NCBI GenBank assembly: GCA_020636005.1
Contig: JACJYR010000007.1
Location: 1 to 64,000, forward strand
Length of the DNA: 64,000 nt
From: Lewinellaceae bacterium
GTDB lineage: Bacteria > Bacteroidota > Bacteroidia > Chitinophagales > Saprospiraceae
Direction of reading: 5' to 3'
Below the pieces are notes generated by a model, which was given only the letters and a program-made list of their open reading frames with translations, was not told where the DNA came from and did no database searches. A program made the translations under genes and the position numbers. Shown in pieces: positions 1 to 7,963 of this stretch (positions within the stretch are counted from its first letter, which is position 1; each line of letters starts with the position of its first letter).

Positions 1-235
1 GCGCCGGGAGGCTGTGGGTGATGGTGCGGTGGCCAAACCTGCGGTTGAGGAACTTGGATATGGGGTACAATAGTTTGCCGATGGGCGAGCGGGTATGGTC
101 GCAGTCGGGCAGCACGGAGGCCACCAAAGTAGTGATGAGCATGGCCGGGCTGGACAGAATGTTCAGCCCGAAAAGGATGGTGGCGAAGAAGCCCGTGAAA
201 ACGGTGCCGCCGGCGAGGTGGTTGGGCATGGTCAT
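1..235 (-). CDS. Metal-dependent hydrolase, YdjM/DUF457 family (C-terminus cut off by window edge)
   Basis: The minus strand is open for 78 codons from an ATG at 235 (a second ATG lies at 229) to the window edge. The translation begins MTMPNHLAGG, has an apolar segment around residues 13-40, then DCDH (about 47-50) and HRTITHS near the cut end. Paired His/Asp motifs of this kind belong to the YdjM/DUF457 family of membrane-bound, probably metal-dependent hydrolases, whose substrate is unknown. A second family member lies at 60584-61558. The family call rests on these motifs only, because the remainder is outside the window. Confidence 0.7.
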   Translation of the reverse strand, partial: MTMPNHLAGGTVFTGFFATILFGLNILSSPAMLITTLVASVLPDCDHTRSPIGKLLYPISKFLNRRFGHRTITHSLPA

Positions 236-351
236 CTGATAGATGGTTACATAGTTTGATGGCTTATTCAACTGTTTGAATATCAATCAATCAATTGAAA
301 AACCAACTACATGTGCTATCTGAACTTCCCAATCTTGAAAATCTGCGGTTA

Positions 352-984
352 TTACTTTTTAGCGGCAGGCTTCGGAAACTCAATGTGCTCGTAAATGTCG
401 GCCATAGAAATGACGCAGCCTATCGATTTCAGGAAAACCGTGCCGTTCGGGTCTGTGACGACGGTTTCCCGCCATAGGCCGGGTTCTTCCCGAAAGCGGG
501 TTTCCACTTCACAGGTGTCTTGCCGGACGAGAATGTATTCTTCGAATGAGGGACGGGCCTTGTATAGGTCGAACTTGCCTTCCCGGTCGTATTTCTGCGT
601 ACTTCTTGATAATACCTCGACGACCAGCAGCGGGTTTACAAGCAAAAGTGTGTCATCATCCCAATATTCGGGAACTTCGCTCACTGCCACAGCATCAGGG
701 TAAACCCCGTGGTTGACTTCAGGCAGATAAATTTTTTGGTCACCACTGAAAATACGGTACTTTTTCTTGAGCGGCCGGACGGCGTTTTTTAAAGCTGCCA
801 CTACATTGATGGTGATTTCGTTGTGCGGTCCCCTTGCGTATGGCATTTTGACAATTTTACCGTTGTGATACTCATATTTTTCATCATGTTTGGCCTCCCA
901 AAGGACGTACTCCCGGAGGGTCACGAACCGATCTTTTCTCTTCAATTTCAGCGGGGCCTGGGCCGATGATATATCTCCGGACAT
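352..984 (-). CDS. Uma2 family putative endonuclease (DUF820)
   Basis: The 210-residue product has the Uma2 (DUF820) layout: an N-terminal YVLWEAKHDEKYEYHNGKIV-type start, PDAVAVSE (about 117-124), LLVVEVLSRST (about 140-150) and the following basic KYDREGKFDLYK. The Asp/Glu/Lys residues in these motifs are the PD-(D/E)XK nuclease-fold core of the family. Length is usual. Uma2 proteins are abundant in Bacteroidota and Cyanobacteria, often beside mobile DNA, and their physiological role is not settled. The gene lies just downstream of the recombinase on the same strand, with a gap of about 67 bp. Confidence 0.85.
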   Translation of the reverse strand: MSGDISSAQAPLKLKRKDRFVTLREYVLWEAKHDEKYEYHNGKIVKMPYARGPHNEITINVVAALKNAVRPLKKKYRIFSGDQKIYLPEVNHGVYPDAVAVSEVPEYWDDDTLLLVNPLLVVEVLSRSTQKYDREGKFDLYKARPSFEEYILVRQDTCEVETRFREEPGLWRETVVTDPNGTVFLKSIGCVISMADIYEHIEFPKPAAKK

Positions 985-1051
985 AACTGGTTGTTTTTTA
1001 CAAAAATACTTGATTTAGCTTGAATAAAAAACCTTGCCGGGTGCCATGGTA

Positions 1052-2566
1052 TCAAATGTACTTTTTCTTGGTCGCCGCAATAATGCCCCTGCCAAATATC
1101 AAGAACACCAGGCCGAGCGCTGCCAAAAGGTAAAAAGGCCCGGCGTCCTCGCCGGAGATGCGGCTCCAATAGCGCAGCACGGTCATGCAGGCCAGCACGC
1201 CCACGACAAAGGGGGCGAAGTTGATTTCCTGGAGGGCGGCGGTGTGGCGGATGTCCTTGACCAGTTCGGTGTTGATGTCGGCCTCCTTGCTGTAGCGGTC
1301 AACCATTTCGCAGACGTAGAGCGGCACGCCGTTCGTGTTTTCCCAGATGTGGTTCTTGTAGGCCTCGTAGTCCTCTATGCGGTTCAGGAAGGGTTTTGAC
1401 AAACGGGCGATAAGCTCCATCGTTTCTGGCCTCGCCAGTGGTTTTAGGTCTATGCGCTCGAAGTTGGTCAGGAAGGTGGCTTTTTCGACCGGCACCCTCC
1501 GTGCGGCACAAACGATGTGGAAGTGGTTTTTCAACTTCTCCAGGCCGGTGACCGCAGTGGGCGTGATAGTGGTCACATCGTCGATGACGAGCGTGAACTC
1601 GTGTTTTTTGGTGACGGCCACCAGGTCGTGGATGAGGTACTTCGGGGATTTGCGCATGACTATTTCGTTGACCCGGGCTTCTTCTACCTGTAGAATAAAC
1701 TCTGCCCGTTCCGGTTCCCTTTCCAGGATGGCCAGCAGCAGCCCGCCCAGTACTTCCTTGTTGCTCTTGAACTCCCCTACCCTGATGAGGTTCGGCATTT
1801 TGTAATTGTCCAGCAAATGCGTTTTGCCGACGCCCTGCCCGCCGAGGATCAGCACGTTGATTTTCTTTTGGGTCAAATCCGCCAGTTGCTTCAACTCTTC
1901 CTTTCTGCCGATGTGGAACTGGGTCAGGCCCAGCTCTACCGGGACGATGTGTATCCTTTTTTTGGGAAAAACCTTCCGTGAAATGCGTTCCAGCCAGCCC
2001 GTTTTTTCGATGTTCTGGATAGCCTCGACCATTTGATCCCGGCTGACGTGGGTATAGATTTCGGTGGTGGAAATGGACTTGTGGCCGAGGATTTTCTGCG
2101 CCGCACGGAGGGATTCGAAGTCCTTGCCCTCGTTGACGATGCGGGTGGCGCAAGTGTGCCGCAGCATGTGGGGGTGGACGGCGCCGTCGGTGTATTTTTT
2201 CAGCCTCCGCCAGACGGAACGGCGGTCTTTGTGCTTCGTGGGGTCTTTCGCCTGGGGGAAAAGGAATGCGTCGGGCTGCCTGCCCTTCATCTTTTGCCAA
2301 TAGTCGGTCATGGCGTCGAGCAGGCGCTCGGACATGGGCACTTCCCGGTGTTCGGGCTTCCGCTTTTTCAGGCTTTCGACAAAAACGGTCTTGTTCAGCG
2401 TGTTGATGTGCTTCACCCGCAGGTTCATCACCTCGGACACCCTCAGCCCGGCGTCCATCATGAACAGGGCGATGGCCTTGTACTGGACGTTGCACTTTGC
2501 CAAGAGCAGATCCTGCATGCCTGGTGAAAGGACTTTGAAGCCATCGGGTAGAAACGGGTTCTTCAT
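1052..2566 (-). CDS. Tyrosine recombinase fused to a P-loop ATPase with two C-terminal membrane segments
   Basis: The 504-residue product starts at ATG 2566; the frame is open to 2680, but that part overlaps palindromic DNA and resembles nothing. Residues 30-185 are a complete tyrosine-recombinase catalytic domain: R42 in LRVSE, Lys at 67-70, H133-R136 in HMLRHT, H162 in LGHK and nucleophile Y171. The usual N-terminal SAM-like core-binding domain is absent. Residues 219-425 form an AAA_16/STAND-like ATPase: FHIGRKEEL, Walker A GGQGVGKT (242-249), Walker B TLVIDD (325-330) and an Arg pair after a sensor-1-like strand (CAARR). Two hydrophobic spans (about 449-467 and 477-497) end the protein. 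Catalytic residues look intact, so activity is plausible. The combination is unusual, and what the membrane anchor does is unknown. Confidence 0.85.
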   Translation of the reverse strand: MKNPFLPDGFKVLSPGMQDLLLAKCNVQYKAIALFMMDAGLRVSEVMNLRVKHINTLNKTVFVESLKKRKPEHREVPMSERLLDAMTDYWQKMKGRQPDAFLFPQAKDPTKHKDRRSVWRRLKKYTDGAVHPHMLRHTCATRIVNEGKDFESLRAAQKILGHKSISTTEIYTHVSRDQMVEAIQNIEKTGWLERISRKVFPKKRIHIVPVELGLTQFHIGRKEELKQLADLTQKKINVLILGGQGVGKTHLLDNYKMPNLIRVGEFKSNKEVLGGLLLAILEREPERAEFILQVEEARVNEIVMRKSPKYLIHDLVAVTKKHEFTLVIDDVTTITPTAVTGLEKLKNHFHIVCAARRVPVEKATFLTNFERIDLKPLARPETMELIARLSKPFLNRIEDYEAYKNHIWENTNGVPLYVCEMVDRYSKEADINTELVKDIRHTAALQEINFAPFVVGVLACMTVLRYWSRISGEDAGPFYLLAALGLVFLIFGRGIIAATKKKYI

Positions 2567-2610
2567 CTCGCTGCCTTGTGGACAGCCACGCCTTCCCTTA
2601 CTTTGAAAAA

Positions 2611-2634
2611 GTAGCGGGAAATGAATCCCGCTAC
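2611..2634. repeat. 9-bp inverted repeat in the leader of the recombinase gene
   Basis: GTAGCGGGA at 2611-2619 and TCCCGCTAC at 2626-2634 are perfect complements around a 6-base loop. It lies 45 bp upstream of the recombinase start. It could be a leader hairpin, an operator or part of a recombination site; sequence alone does not decide. Confidence 0.7.
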
Positions 2635-2680
2635 CATTCGAAATGGGAAGTGCAATAGCACAAATAGTCGCTGAAAACAA

Positions 2681-2724
2681 AAATGGGAACCCACAGACGC
2701 AATGCTATCTGTGGGTTCCCATTT
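2681..2724 (-). terminator. 17-bp perfect inverted repeat with T-rich flank upstream of the recombinase
   Basis: AAATGGGAACCCACAGA (2681-2697) pairs exactly with 2708-2724 across a 10-base loop. Read on the minus strand the hairpin runs into TTTTTGTTTT, the shape of an intrinsic terminator. It would insulate the recombinase from upstream transcription. A shorter third copy of one arm (CGAAATGGGAA) occurs at 2639-2649, so a recombinase-binding site is an alternative. Confidence 0.6.
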
Positions 2725-3094
2725 CGATTTACGACAAAGTTATCTGGAAAAAAGTTTCCATGCAAAGCGGAATTAGTAAATATATTGTTTGAAACGTATT
2801 TTGTGAAAAATTTTCCTTTTTGCGGGGGTTTAGGGGGGCGACATTATGTGGATTTTGTCGCGCAGCCTGGGACCGGAAAGGGCGACAAAACCCGAAATGG
2901 GCAAACGGGGCGGTTTCGGGCGATTTAGCGGGATGAAAAATCCGGCGTCATTCCCCCTTGCTGAGGGGTTTAAAATCGTCCTGTAGGCAAAAAATAGAGG
3001 CTTTGGGCGAAGAATGAAACTGGATAGCGGAGCGCAATCTATCGAAGATCGGCAATCCCTATACCCTGCCTGGCGGTTTGTTGCAGGGTTGTTA

Positions 3095-3325
3095 AAATGT
3101 TACAAACGCTCCAAGTATTACAGTTGCACCATTTGCACCAAGGGCGTAAGAGAGAAGAAGAAGTATTCTTTCTTTTCTTTCTTCTAAAGGCATTAGGAGG
3201 CCGGGCAGATGCTCACGAACGGCTTGGTGCAATCAGCCTTGAATGTTACAAATGCACCAATTGTTACAATTGCACCAATTGCACCAGTGGAAAGTGAAGA
3301 AGAAGTATTCTTACTTTTCTTCCCT
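3095..3325. repeat. Imperfect ~85-bp direct repeat built of TGTTACAA/TGCACC words
   Basis: Copy A (3095-3183) and copy B (3241-3325) align over about 85 bp, 146 bp apart; both end in GAAGAAGAAGTATTCTT followed by a pyrimidine tract. Copy B contains two successive 18-mers, TGTTACAAATGCACCAAT (3244-3261) and TGTTACAATTGCACCAAT (3262-3279), then TGCACCA. Copy A is a decayed version. TGCACC words recur near 9154-9280. They may be protein-binding sites such as a centromere. Confidence 0.7.
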
Positions 3326-3708
3326 AAACATGAGGGATGAGAAATTTGCAAAAGATACTCTTGCTACAATGCAGCGACCTTCGCCCTTAAGCTTATTCTA
3401 TCAGTGATTAGATTTTGAAGCAGCAGTTTGGAAAGAAAATTCAAGTCCATATCACACTACCCTGCCTAGTTTGCACTGCGCATTTTTCGAAAGGCTGATT
3501 TTTAAAGTCCTTCATAAAAAATAGATTTCACCAGCAAAAGTCATTTTACAAACCCTTTTTGCTAAACTGCAAAGTGAACCGCTTCAAAAATTTCCGATAA
3601 AAGTGGTTTTAGAGGCTTCTGCCGGGATTTTTCGACTTTGGGCTTAAACTATGCGGAGCAAGCCGACATCGCCCAGTACGGGGCAAAATATTGTTTTTGT
3701 ATTTTTAC

Positions 3709-3898
3709 AGGTCTAAAACTCTATAATTGTAATATTATAAAATTACAATAACTTACAATTATACGGTTGCAAAACCAAAAACCTTGGAAATAACTTCCCA
3801 CAGTTGTACAATTACACAATATTAGACCTACACAATTATAAAACAAGAAAGGTATTAAATTATAAAACTATTTAACTAAAAAATTACACAATTATAAA
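3709..3898. repeat. A+T-rich repeat region upstream of parA, putative centromere/operator
   Basis: The block is dominated by variants of (T)TACACAATTATAAA. ACACAATTATAAA occurs exactly at 3830-3842 and 3886-3898, with looser copies at 3751-3763 and 3811-3823. The block is bracketed by AGGTCTAA (3709-3716) and its complement TTAGACCT (3822-3829). Repeats directly before a parA-RHH operon are where type Ib partition systems keep their centromere and operator. That role is inferred from position. Confidence 0.5.
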
Positions 3899-3918
3899 GG
3901 CCGAAAAATAAAAAACTC

Positions 3919-3926
3919 TAAATTTG
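3919..3926 (+). promoter_or_regulatory. Bacteroidota -7 box for parA
   Basis: TAAATTTG matches TAnnTTTG and lies 20 bp before the parA ATG, which would give a leader of roughly 12-14 nt. I see no clear -33 TTG, so this is half a promoter by sequence. Confidence 0.4.
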
Positions 3927-3945
3927 CCGTCAAAACAAAACACCA

Positions 3946-4653
3946 ATGAGTAAAATTATCATGTTTGGCAACCAAAAAGGGGGGGTAGGGAAGACAACCT
4001 TGACCTGCCTTTGTGCAAATGCCATGAGCGCCAAGCCTTTTGCCGAAAATGTGTCGGTAGTAGATGCTGACAAGCAACAAAGCATCGTGAAGCGCCGCTT
4101 AGCAGATCTACAATATTTTGATGGTGAAACACCCTACCAGGTTTTGCAAATGACCCTCGGAGATTTCCAGAACAAGAACAGGGGCATTTATAAATTAGTG
4201 CAAGACCATGAATACGTCTTCGTGGACGTAGCAGGCAAGCTGGACACAAACATGAGTGTTGAGGAACAAGAAATCACGAAGTACCTTCAATACGTCCACT
4301 ACCTGTTCATTCCTTTTGTACCAGGCAACTACTCCCTCGAATCCACTACCGACTACCTAAAAACGGTGCTCAAGCTAAAGGCCAAACGCGACAAAGCGGG
4401 CAGGCCGCTCGAAATCATAGGGTTTGTTAATATGAGCGAAGCACAAACCCTTGATGACCGCTTCTTATTGGAGGAACTGGAAGAGCTAAAAATAATGGTC
4501 AATATCCGCTGGATGGAAGCCCCCCTCAGCAGATATGCACTTTTCAGGAATGCTGACACACTGACCAGTTTTTACTCCAAACAAAGCAAGGACCGGGCTG
4601 TCATCAATTTTACGAAATGGTTTGATGAGTTCAACAAAATAATCAGCGAATGA
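3946..4653 (+). CDS. parA: ParA-type partition ATPase
   Basis: The 235-residue product starts MSKIIMFGNQKGGVGKTT, with the deviant Walker A of ParA/MinD ATPases (residues about 10-17). VSVVDAD (Walker A') and YVFVDVAG (Walker B region) follow. It lacks an N-terminal HTH, so it is the short type Ib kind that moves plasmids along the nucleoid together with a small DNA-binding partner. Its stop overlaps the start of the next gene by 4 bp, indicating translational coupling. The A+T-rich repeats upstream probably serve as operator and centromere. Confidence 0.92.
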   Translation: MSKIIMFGNQKGGVGKTTLTCLCANAMSAKPFAENVSVVDADKQQSIVKRRLADLQYFDGETPYQVLQMTLGDFQNKNRGIYKLVQDHEYVFVDVAGKLDTNMSVEEQEITKYLQYVHYLFIPFVPGNYSLESTTDYLKTVLKLKAKRDKAGRPLEIIGFVNMSEAQTLDDRFLLEELEELKIMVNIRWMEAPLSRYALFRNADTLTSFYSKQSKDRAVINFTKWFDEFNKIISE

Positions 4654-5027
4654 AAAAGCCACGACGCCCAAGGCCTGTAATTGATTTGCCTTCACCGGAT
4701 GAAGTCAACGCGGCGGCGGCCGAATTGAGCGAAACTGTTGCGCCTGCAAAAAAAAGCCCGCCGCCAATAGAGGGGAAAACAGCAAAAAATACAGCGGCAA
4801 GGAAAAATTTAAAAGAAGCGCCTGCTCCTACCATTGTTACTAAGGCAGCAGTTGATGAGGCCAAGGCTGTTGGCCGCCCGCGGGCAAACCATGGACGCCG
4901 CAGCACCTCCGTCATGGTGAGGCCCCAGATTTGGAAGCAGCTTAAGCTGCTGGCACTTCAACGTGATATAGACCTCTCTGAAATGTTGGAAAATATGTTT
5001 TTAGATTATATAAATAATAAAAAATAG
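4650..5027 (+). CDS. Ribbon-helix-helix centromere-binding partner of ParA
   Basis: The 125-residue product has a long, low-complexity, Pro/Ala/Lys-rich N-terminal half (residues 1-75), then GRPRANHGRRSTSVMVRP followed by two short helices ending in LSEMLENMFLDYI. The strand plus two helices is a ribbon-helix-helix fold as in ParG- and omega-type partition proteins, whose flexible N-terminus touches the ParA ATPase. The gene overlaps parA by ATGA. The function is inferred from fold and context rather than close family resemblance. Confidence 0.75.
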   Translation: MKKPRRPRPVIDLPSPDEVNAAAAELSETVAPAKKSPPPIEGKTAKNTAARKNLKEAPAPTIVTKAAVDEAKAVGRPRANHGRRSTSVMVRPQIWKQLKLLALQRDIDLSEMLENMFLDYINNKK

Positions 5028-5182
5028 TAGTATGATTGTGGGCATTGACCGGGTTGGCATTTCTATGTTTTAAAAATCCACCACCAACATTCATTTTGTT
5101 GTTGTTTTCTTTTTTTTTAATGCTTTAAATAACTTTTTGTTGCCGATAAATTCCGCACTATCAATGGATTATGCTCTTTTTT

Positions 5183-5346
5183 ATGAGAATATTAGAAAAA
5201 AAAATGAGCAATTTGGAAAAAATTATGAGATTTGTGGAAGATAGTATGAGATTTGTGGAAGATAGTATGAGGTATTTGGAACGAGGATGAGGATATTGCT
5301 TTGTGGCGCGTTCTCTGCTATTTACTATGAGGTATTTGGAACGAAA
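5183..5346 (+). repeat. Iteron array, putative replication origin (oriV)
   Basis: ATGAG recurs at 5183, 5204, 5225, 5246, 5267, 5287 and 5327: four steps of exactly 21 bp, then 20 bp, then 40 bp spanning one degenerate unit. Units 5225-5245 and 5246-5266 are identical; ATGAGGTATTTGGAACGA is exact at 5267-5284 and 5327-5344. The consensus is ATGAG followed by a T-rich core and GGAA. The array lies just before a Rep_3 initiator gene, the standard arrangement of iteron plasmids, where Rep monomers load on the repeats. A+T-rich DNA on both sides could be the unwinding element. Confidence 0.88.
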
Positions 5347-5388
5347 AGAGCTTAAAACAAACATTTGACATGTTGAATCATCCCATTT

Positions 5389-5449
5389 TGTTCCATATTT
5401 CTCATAATTAAACAGTGGCAGGAAGCTTCTTTTCTATTTTTCTCATATT
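5389..5449 (+). promoter_or_regulatory. Inverted partial iterons over the rep promoter/start, likely autoregulatory operator
   Basis: Two copies of the iteron in inverse orientation lie at about 5389-5409 (TTCCATATTTCTCATAA) and 5428-5449 (TTCTATTTTTCTCATATT). Their CTCAT cores are 41 bp apart, close to two iteron lengths. In Rep_3 plasmids, Rep dimers bind inverted half-iterons to repress their own gene. The sites support a rep start at 5460, downstream of them. Confidence 0.55.
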
Positions 5450-5459
5450 AATTAGCGAC

Positions 5460-6806
5460 ATGAAAAAAAGTAAACGGAAGGCCAACAAAGGAATAGTCCT
5501 CATCAAAAAGGCCAACGACCTGATTGAGTCGAGGTATAAGTTCGATGTATGGGAAACACGGTTTTTCCTCACTGTTTTGGCCCAAATACGCAGGGATGAC
5601 GAGGAATTTCAAGAATATAGGATTTGGTACAAGGATGTGATCAAGACCTTTGGCCTTAAATCAGGTGATTCCTATGCCTTGTTGCGCGGAGCAGCCAAAA
5701 GCTTGATGGGAAAATCATTTTTTGTCAGCTATGAGGAAAATGGAGTGGAACGGGAAAGGCAGTACCACATCCTGCGCGAAGTGGACTACATGAAATCGGG
5801 ACAGGAAGAAAAGGGCAAAATAGCTGAAAACCACGAGTACATCGACGTGGTAGTAGAGAAAAAGATGAAGCCATTTTTACTTCAACTGCAAAGGAACTTT
5901 ACTGCCTATGACCTGAAAAATGTGGTTAAGCTGGGGGTGTACCCTGTAAGGGTATATGAGCTGTTGAAGCAGTACCAGACTTTTGGAAAACGGACATTTA
6001 AAGTGGTCGAAATGAAGCGGATGTTCGAGCTGAACGACCAGTACAAACTATTTGGTGACTTTTTTCGATGGGTTATCACTCCTTCTGTTAAACAGATTAA
6101 CAAGTACACAGACCTGTTTATTACCAACATCGAAAAAATCAAAGAGGGTAGGAGGGTGGTGGCACTCCGTTTCCACTTCTATGCTAAAAGCGAGGAAATG
6201 CCCCCTTCGATGGAGGAGAGCAGACCAACTGGGCAGTTAAAATTACCGATGGAAGTTGAAACAGAAGATATTCACGAAACGGAAAAAGATCGTCTTTTTA
6301 ACCAGTACCAGCCCCTAGTGGTGGAGAAATTTGGGGTAACCCCGTCCGTCTTTTTGAACCTCCTGGAAGGACGGACGGAGGCGCAAATTGAACAAGCTAT
6401 CAACGTGACAAACCGGGCAAAATTTAACCAAGAAATCAAAAGCAGCGTTTCTGGTTTTTTTGTGAAAGCATTAAAAGAAGGCTATACCGACCAAAAGGAG
6501 GAAGTCCGGAAAAAGGAAATGAAAGAGCAAATTGAACGCGAACGGAATTTTAAAATAAATGAAAGAATAAAAGAAATCACGTCAGAAGATCCCACTATAA
6601 CCAATCGGGCTGTCGAAGCACTGAACCGGAACCCTGCACTCAAGGTATTTGTGGAGCGAAAATCAAAATCGCTTGGGCGGCCACTTGAATTAGATGACTA
6701 CCGGAATGACAGGACGCTTAGGGACTTAATAAAAGGAATGATCATCGAACTGGCCAAGTCGCAATTTTTGGACATTGATGCAGAGTTCGACAATAATGAA
6801 ATCTGA
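5460..6806 (+). CDS. Rep_3 (RepB-like) plasmid replication initiator
   Basis: The 448-residue product begins MKKSKRKANKG. The frame is open to 5415, but that extension runs through the operator-like repeats, so ATG 5460 is preferred. Residues 12-60 (VLIKKANDLIESRYKFDVWE, then RFFLTVLAQI) and the region to about 255 have the double winged-helix pattern of Rep_3 initiators. These bind iterons and recruit helicase. The C-terminal 190 residues are highly charged, partly coiled-coil and not recognisable, longer than in compact Rep proteins. The iteron array and inverted sites directly upstream support the call. Confidence 0.88.
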   Translation: MKKSKRKANKGIVLIKKANDLIESRYKFDVWETRFFLTVLAQIRRDDEEFQEYRIWYKDVIKTFGLKSGDSYALLRGAAKSLMGKSFFVSYEENGVERERQYHILREVDYMKSGQEEKGKIAENHEYIDVVVEKKMKPFLLQLQRNFTAYDLKNVVKLGVYPVRVYELLKQYQTFGKRTFKVVEMKRMFELNDQYKLFGDFFRWVITPSVKQINKYTDLFITNIEKIKEGRRVVALRFHFYAKSEEMPPSMEESRPTGQLKLPMEVETEDIHETEKDRLFNQYQPLVVEKFGVTPSVFLNLLEGRTEAQIEQAINVTNRAKFNQEIKSSVSGFFVKALKEGYTDQKEEVRKKEMKEQIERERNFKINERIKEITSEDPTITNRAVEALNRNPALKVFVERKSKSLGRPLELDDYRNDRTLRDLIKGMIIELAKSQFLDIDAEFDNNEI

Positions 6807-6911
6807 ATGAATAGGGTGGGGGAGTGAGGGTATTATTATTAGGTAATTTCACTATTTCAGGTGTTTCGGAGGTAACTTGAAAAGCCTGTGATAGCATGTA
6901 AAAAATTTACG

Positions 6912-7736
6912 ATGAGCAAACATCAGACTTTGGTAATAGAAGGAACCGAAATCACTTTGTTCACACGGGAAAAAGATTTCTATGTCAGCATTACCAACTT
7001 AGCGCGCCACCAAGCTGGGCAGCGTGCGGGCGAACTGGTTCGGAACTGGCTGCGTGCGCGTTCCACCGTTGAGTTTCTTGGCGAGTGGGAACAGGAGTTC
7101 AACCAGGATTTTAATTATACCGAATTCGATATAATTAGAAATTCTGCCGGGACGAACACTTTCATGCTTTCTTCAAAGGAGTGGATGGAAAAAACAAATG
7201 CAATTGGGATAGAAGGCCGGGCAGGAAGGCATGGCGGCACTTATGGACATCTTTACATCGCCCTTCATTTTGCCAATTGGATGAACGTCAAATTCTACTT
7301 GAAGTTCATTGATGGATATGTGAGGATGATTTCCCAGTTGAACCCTGACTTTGATGTTCAACGCATCATAGCCCGCGCCAATTTTCACCTACAGGCCCGC
7401 TCCGTACGTGAGCATATTGTACCCTTGATGGATTGGAACACCAAGCGGGAGGCCATTTTCCAAGCAAGTGAAGCCGATATGCTGAACTTGATTATTTTCG
7501 GGATGACGGCAAAGGCATGGCGAACCGCCAACGCCGATAAAAAGGGAAACCTGCGTGACCATGCCACAAAGATGGAACTGGTAGTGCTGAACAACCTTCA
7601 AGCCATCAATGCCATGCTAATCGAAGACGGTATGCCAAAGGAAGAACGCATGAACAAACTGCTCAATGTAGCTGCTACGGAAATGGAGACACTGCTTGGC
7701 AGCAGACCGATAGAAGATTTAAGAAAGTTAGGATAG
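6912..7736 (+). CDS. KilA-N domain protein
   Basis: From ATG 6912 the 274-residue product reads MSKHQTLVIEGTEI, then a KilA-N domain (about 5-135). Recognisable parts are YVSITNLARH, LVRNWLRARSTVEFLGEWE, IGIEGRAGRHGGTYGHLYIALHFANWM and FYLKFIDGYV. KilA-N is a DNA-binding domain of phage and plasmid proteins, and this form is common in Bacteroidota mobile elements. The C-terminal half is helical and unassigned. A GTG at 6888 in the same frame, behind GGAGG at 6868-6872, is an alternative start adding eight residues. The gene lies 105 bp after rep on the same strand and may be a plasmid maintenance or regulatory factor. Confidence 0.85.
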   Translation: MSKHQTLVIEGTEITLFTREKDFYVSITNLARHQAGQRAGELVRNWLRARSTVEFLGEWEQEFNQDFNYTEFDIIRNSAGTNTFMLSSKEWMEKTNAIGIEGRAGRHGGTYGHLYIALHFANWMNVKFYLKFIDGYVRMISQLNPDFDVQRIIARANFHLQARSVREHIVPLMDWNTKREAIFQASEADMLNLIIFGMTAKAWRTANADKKGNLRDHATKMELVVLNNLQAINAMLIEDGMPKEERMNKLLNVAATEMETLLGSRPIEDLRKLG

Positions 7737-7963
7737 CATTTTGGCTTTCTTTGCAAACAGTTATAGGGTGTTTTCAAAAGTCAATGCCAATGGAATTATG
7801 TTGAAGACCATGCAGAGAAGTGTGTTTTTAAAAAAAACACACGCTCACAATCAATCACTTGTGCAATAATGACAAAGTTTAATCAACACCCTCTTATGTT
7901 GGACATGAGTAGGGGGGAATGCCCTGAATGCTGACTAAGGCTTCCAAAGCAAACCCCTGTTCT

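Larger units (their letters stand above)
2728..3945. other. 1.2-kb non-coding region between recombinase and parA
   Basis: I find no credible gene here on either strand; the longest open frames (for example 2683-2928 plus) show no signal, domain or convincing start. The region holds direct repeats (3095-3325), a very A+T-rich block with repeated words before parA (3709-3898) and a parA promoter-like site. The parts 2728-3094 and 3326-3700 show nothing recognisable. The layout fits a plasmid control region carrying centromere and perhaps recombination sites. Confidence 0.7.

Noticed and set aside
1299..2495. 398-residue open frame inside the recombinase gene, same strand
   Set aside because: It is rich in Arg/His/Pro from out-of-frame reading, has no motif, and the overlapping frame has complete catalytic motifs.
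2683..2928. 81-residue plus-strand frame
   Set aside because: It starts inside the 17-bp palindrome and has no recognisable features; base composition suits non-coding DNA.
5183..5346. Possible CRISPR array
   Set aside because: The repeats are contiguous 20-21 bp units without unique spacers, and a Rep_3 gene follows; iterons explain them.
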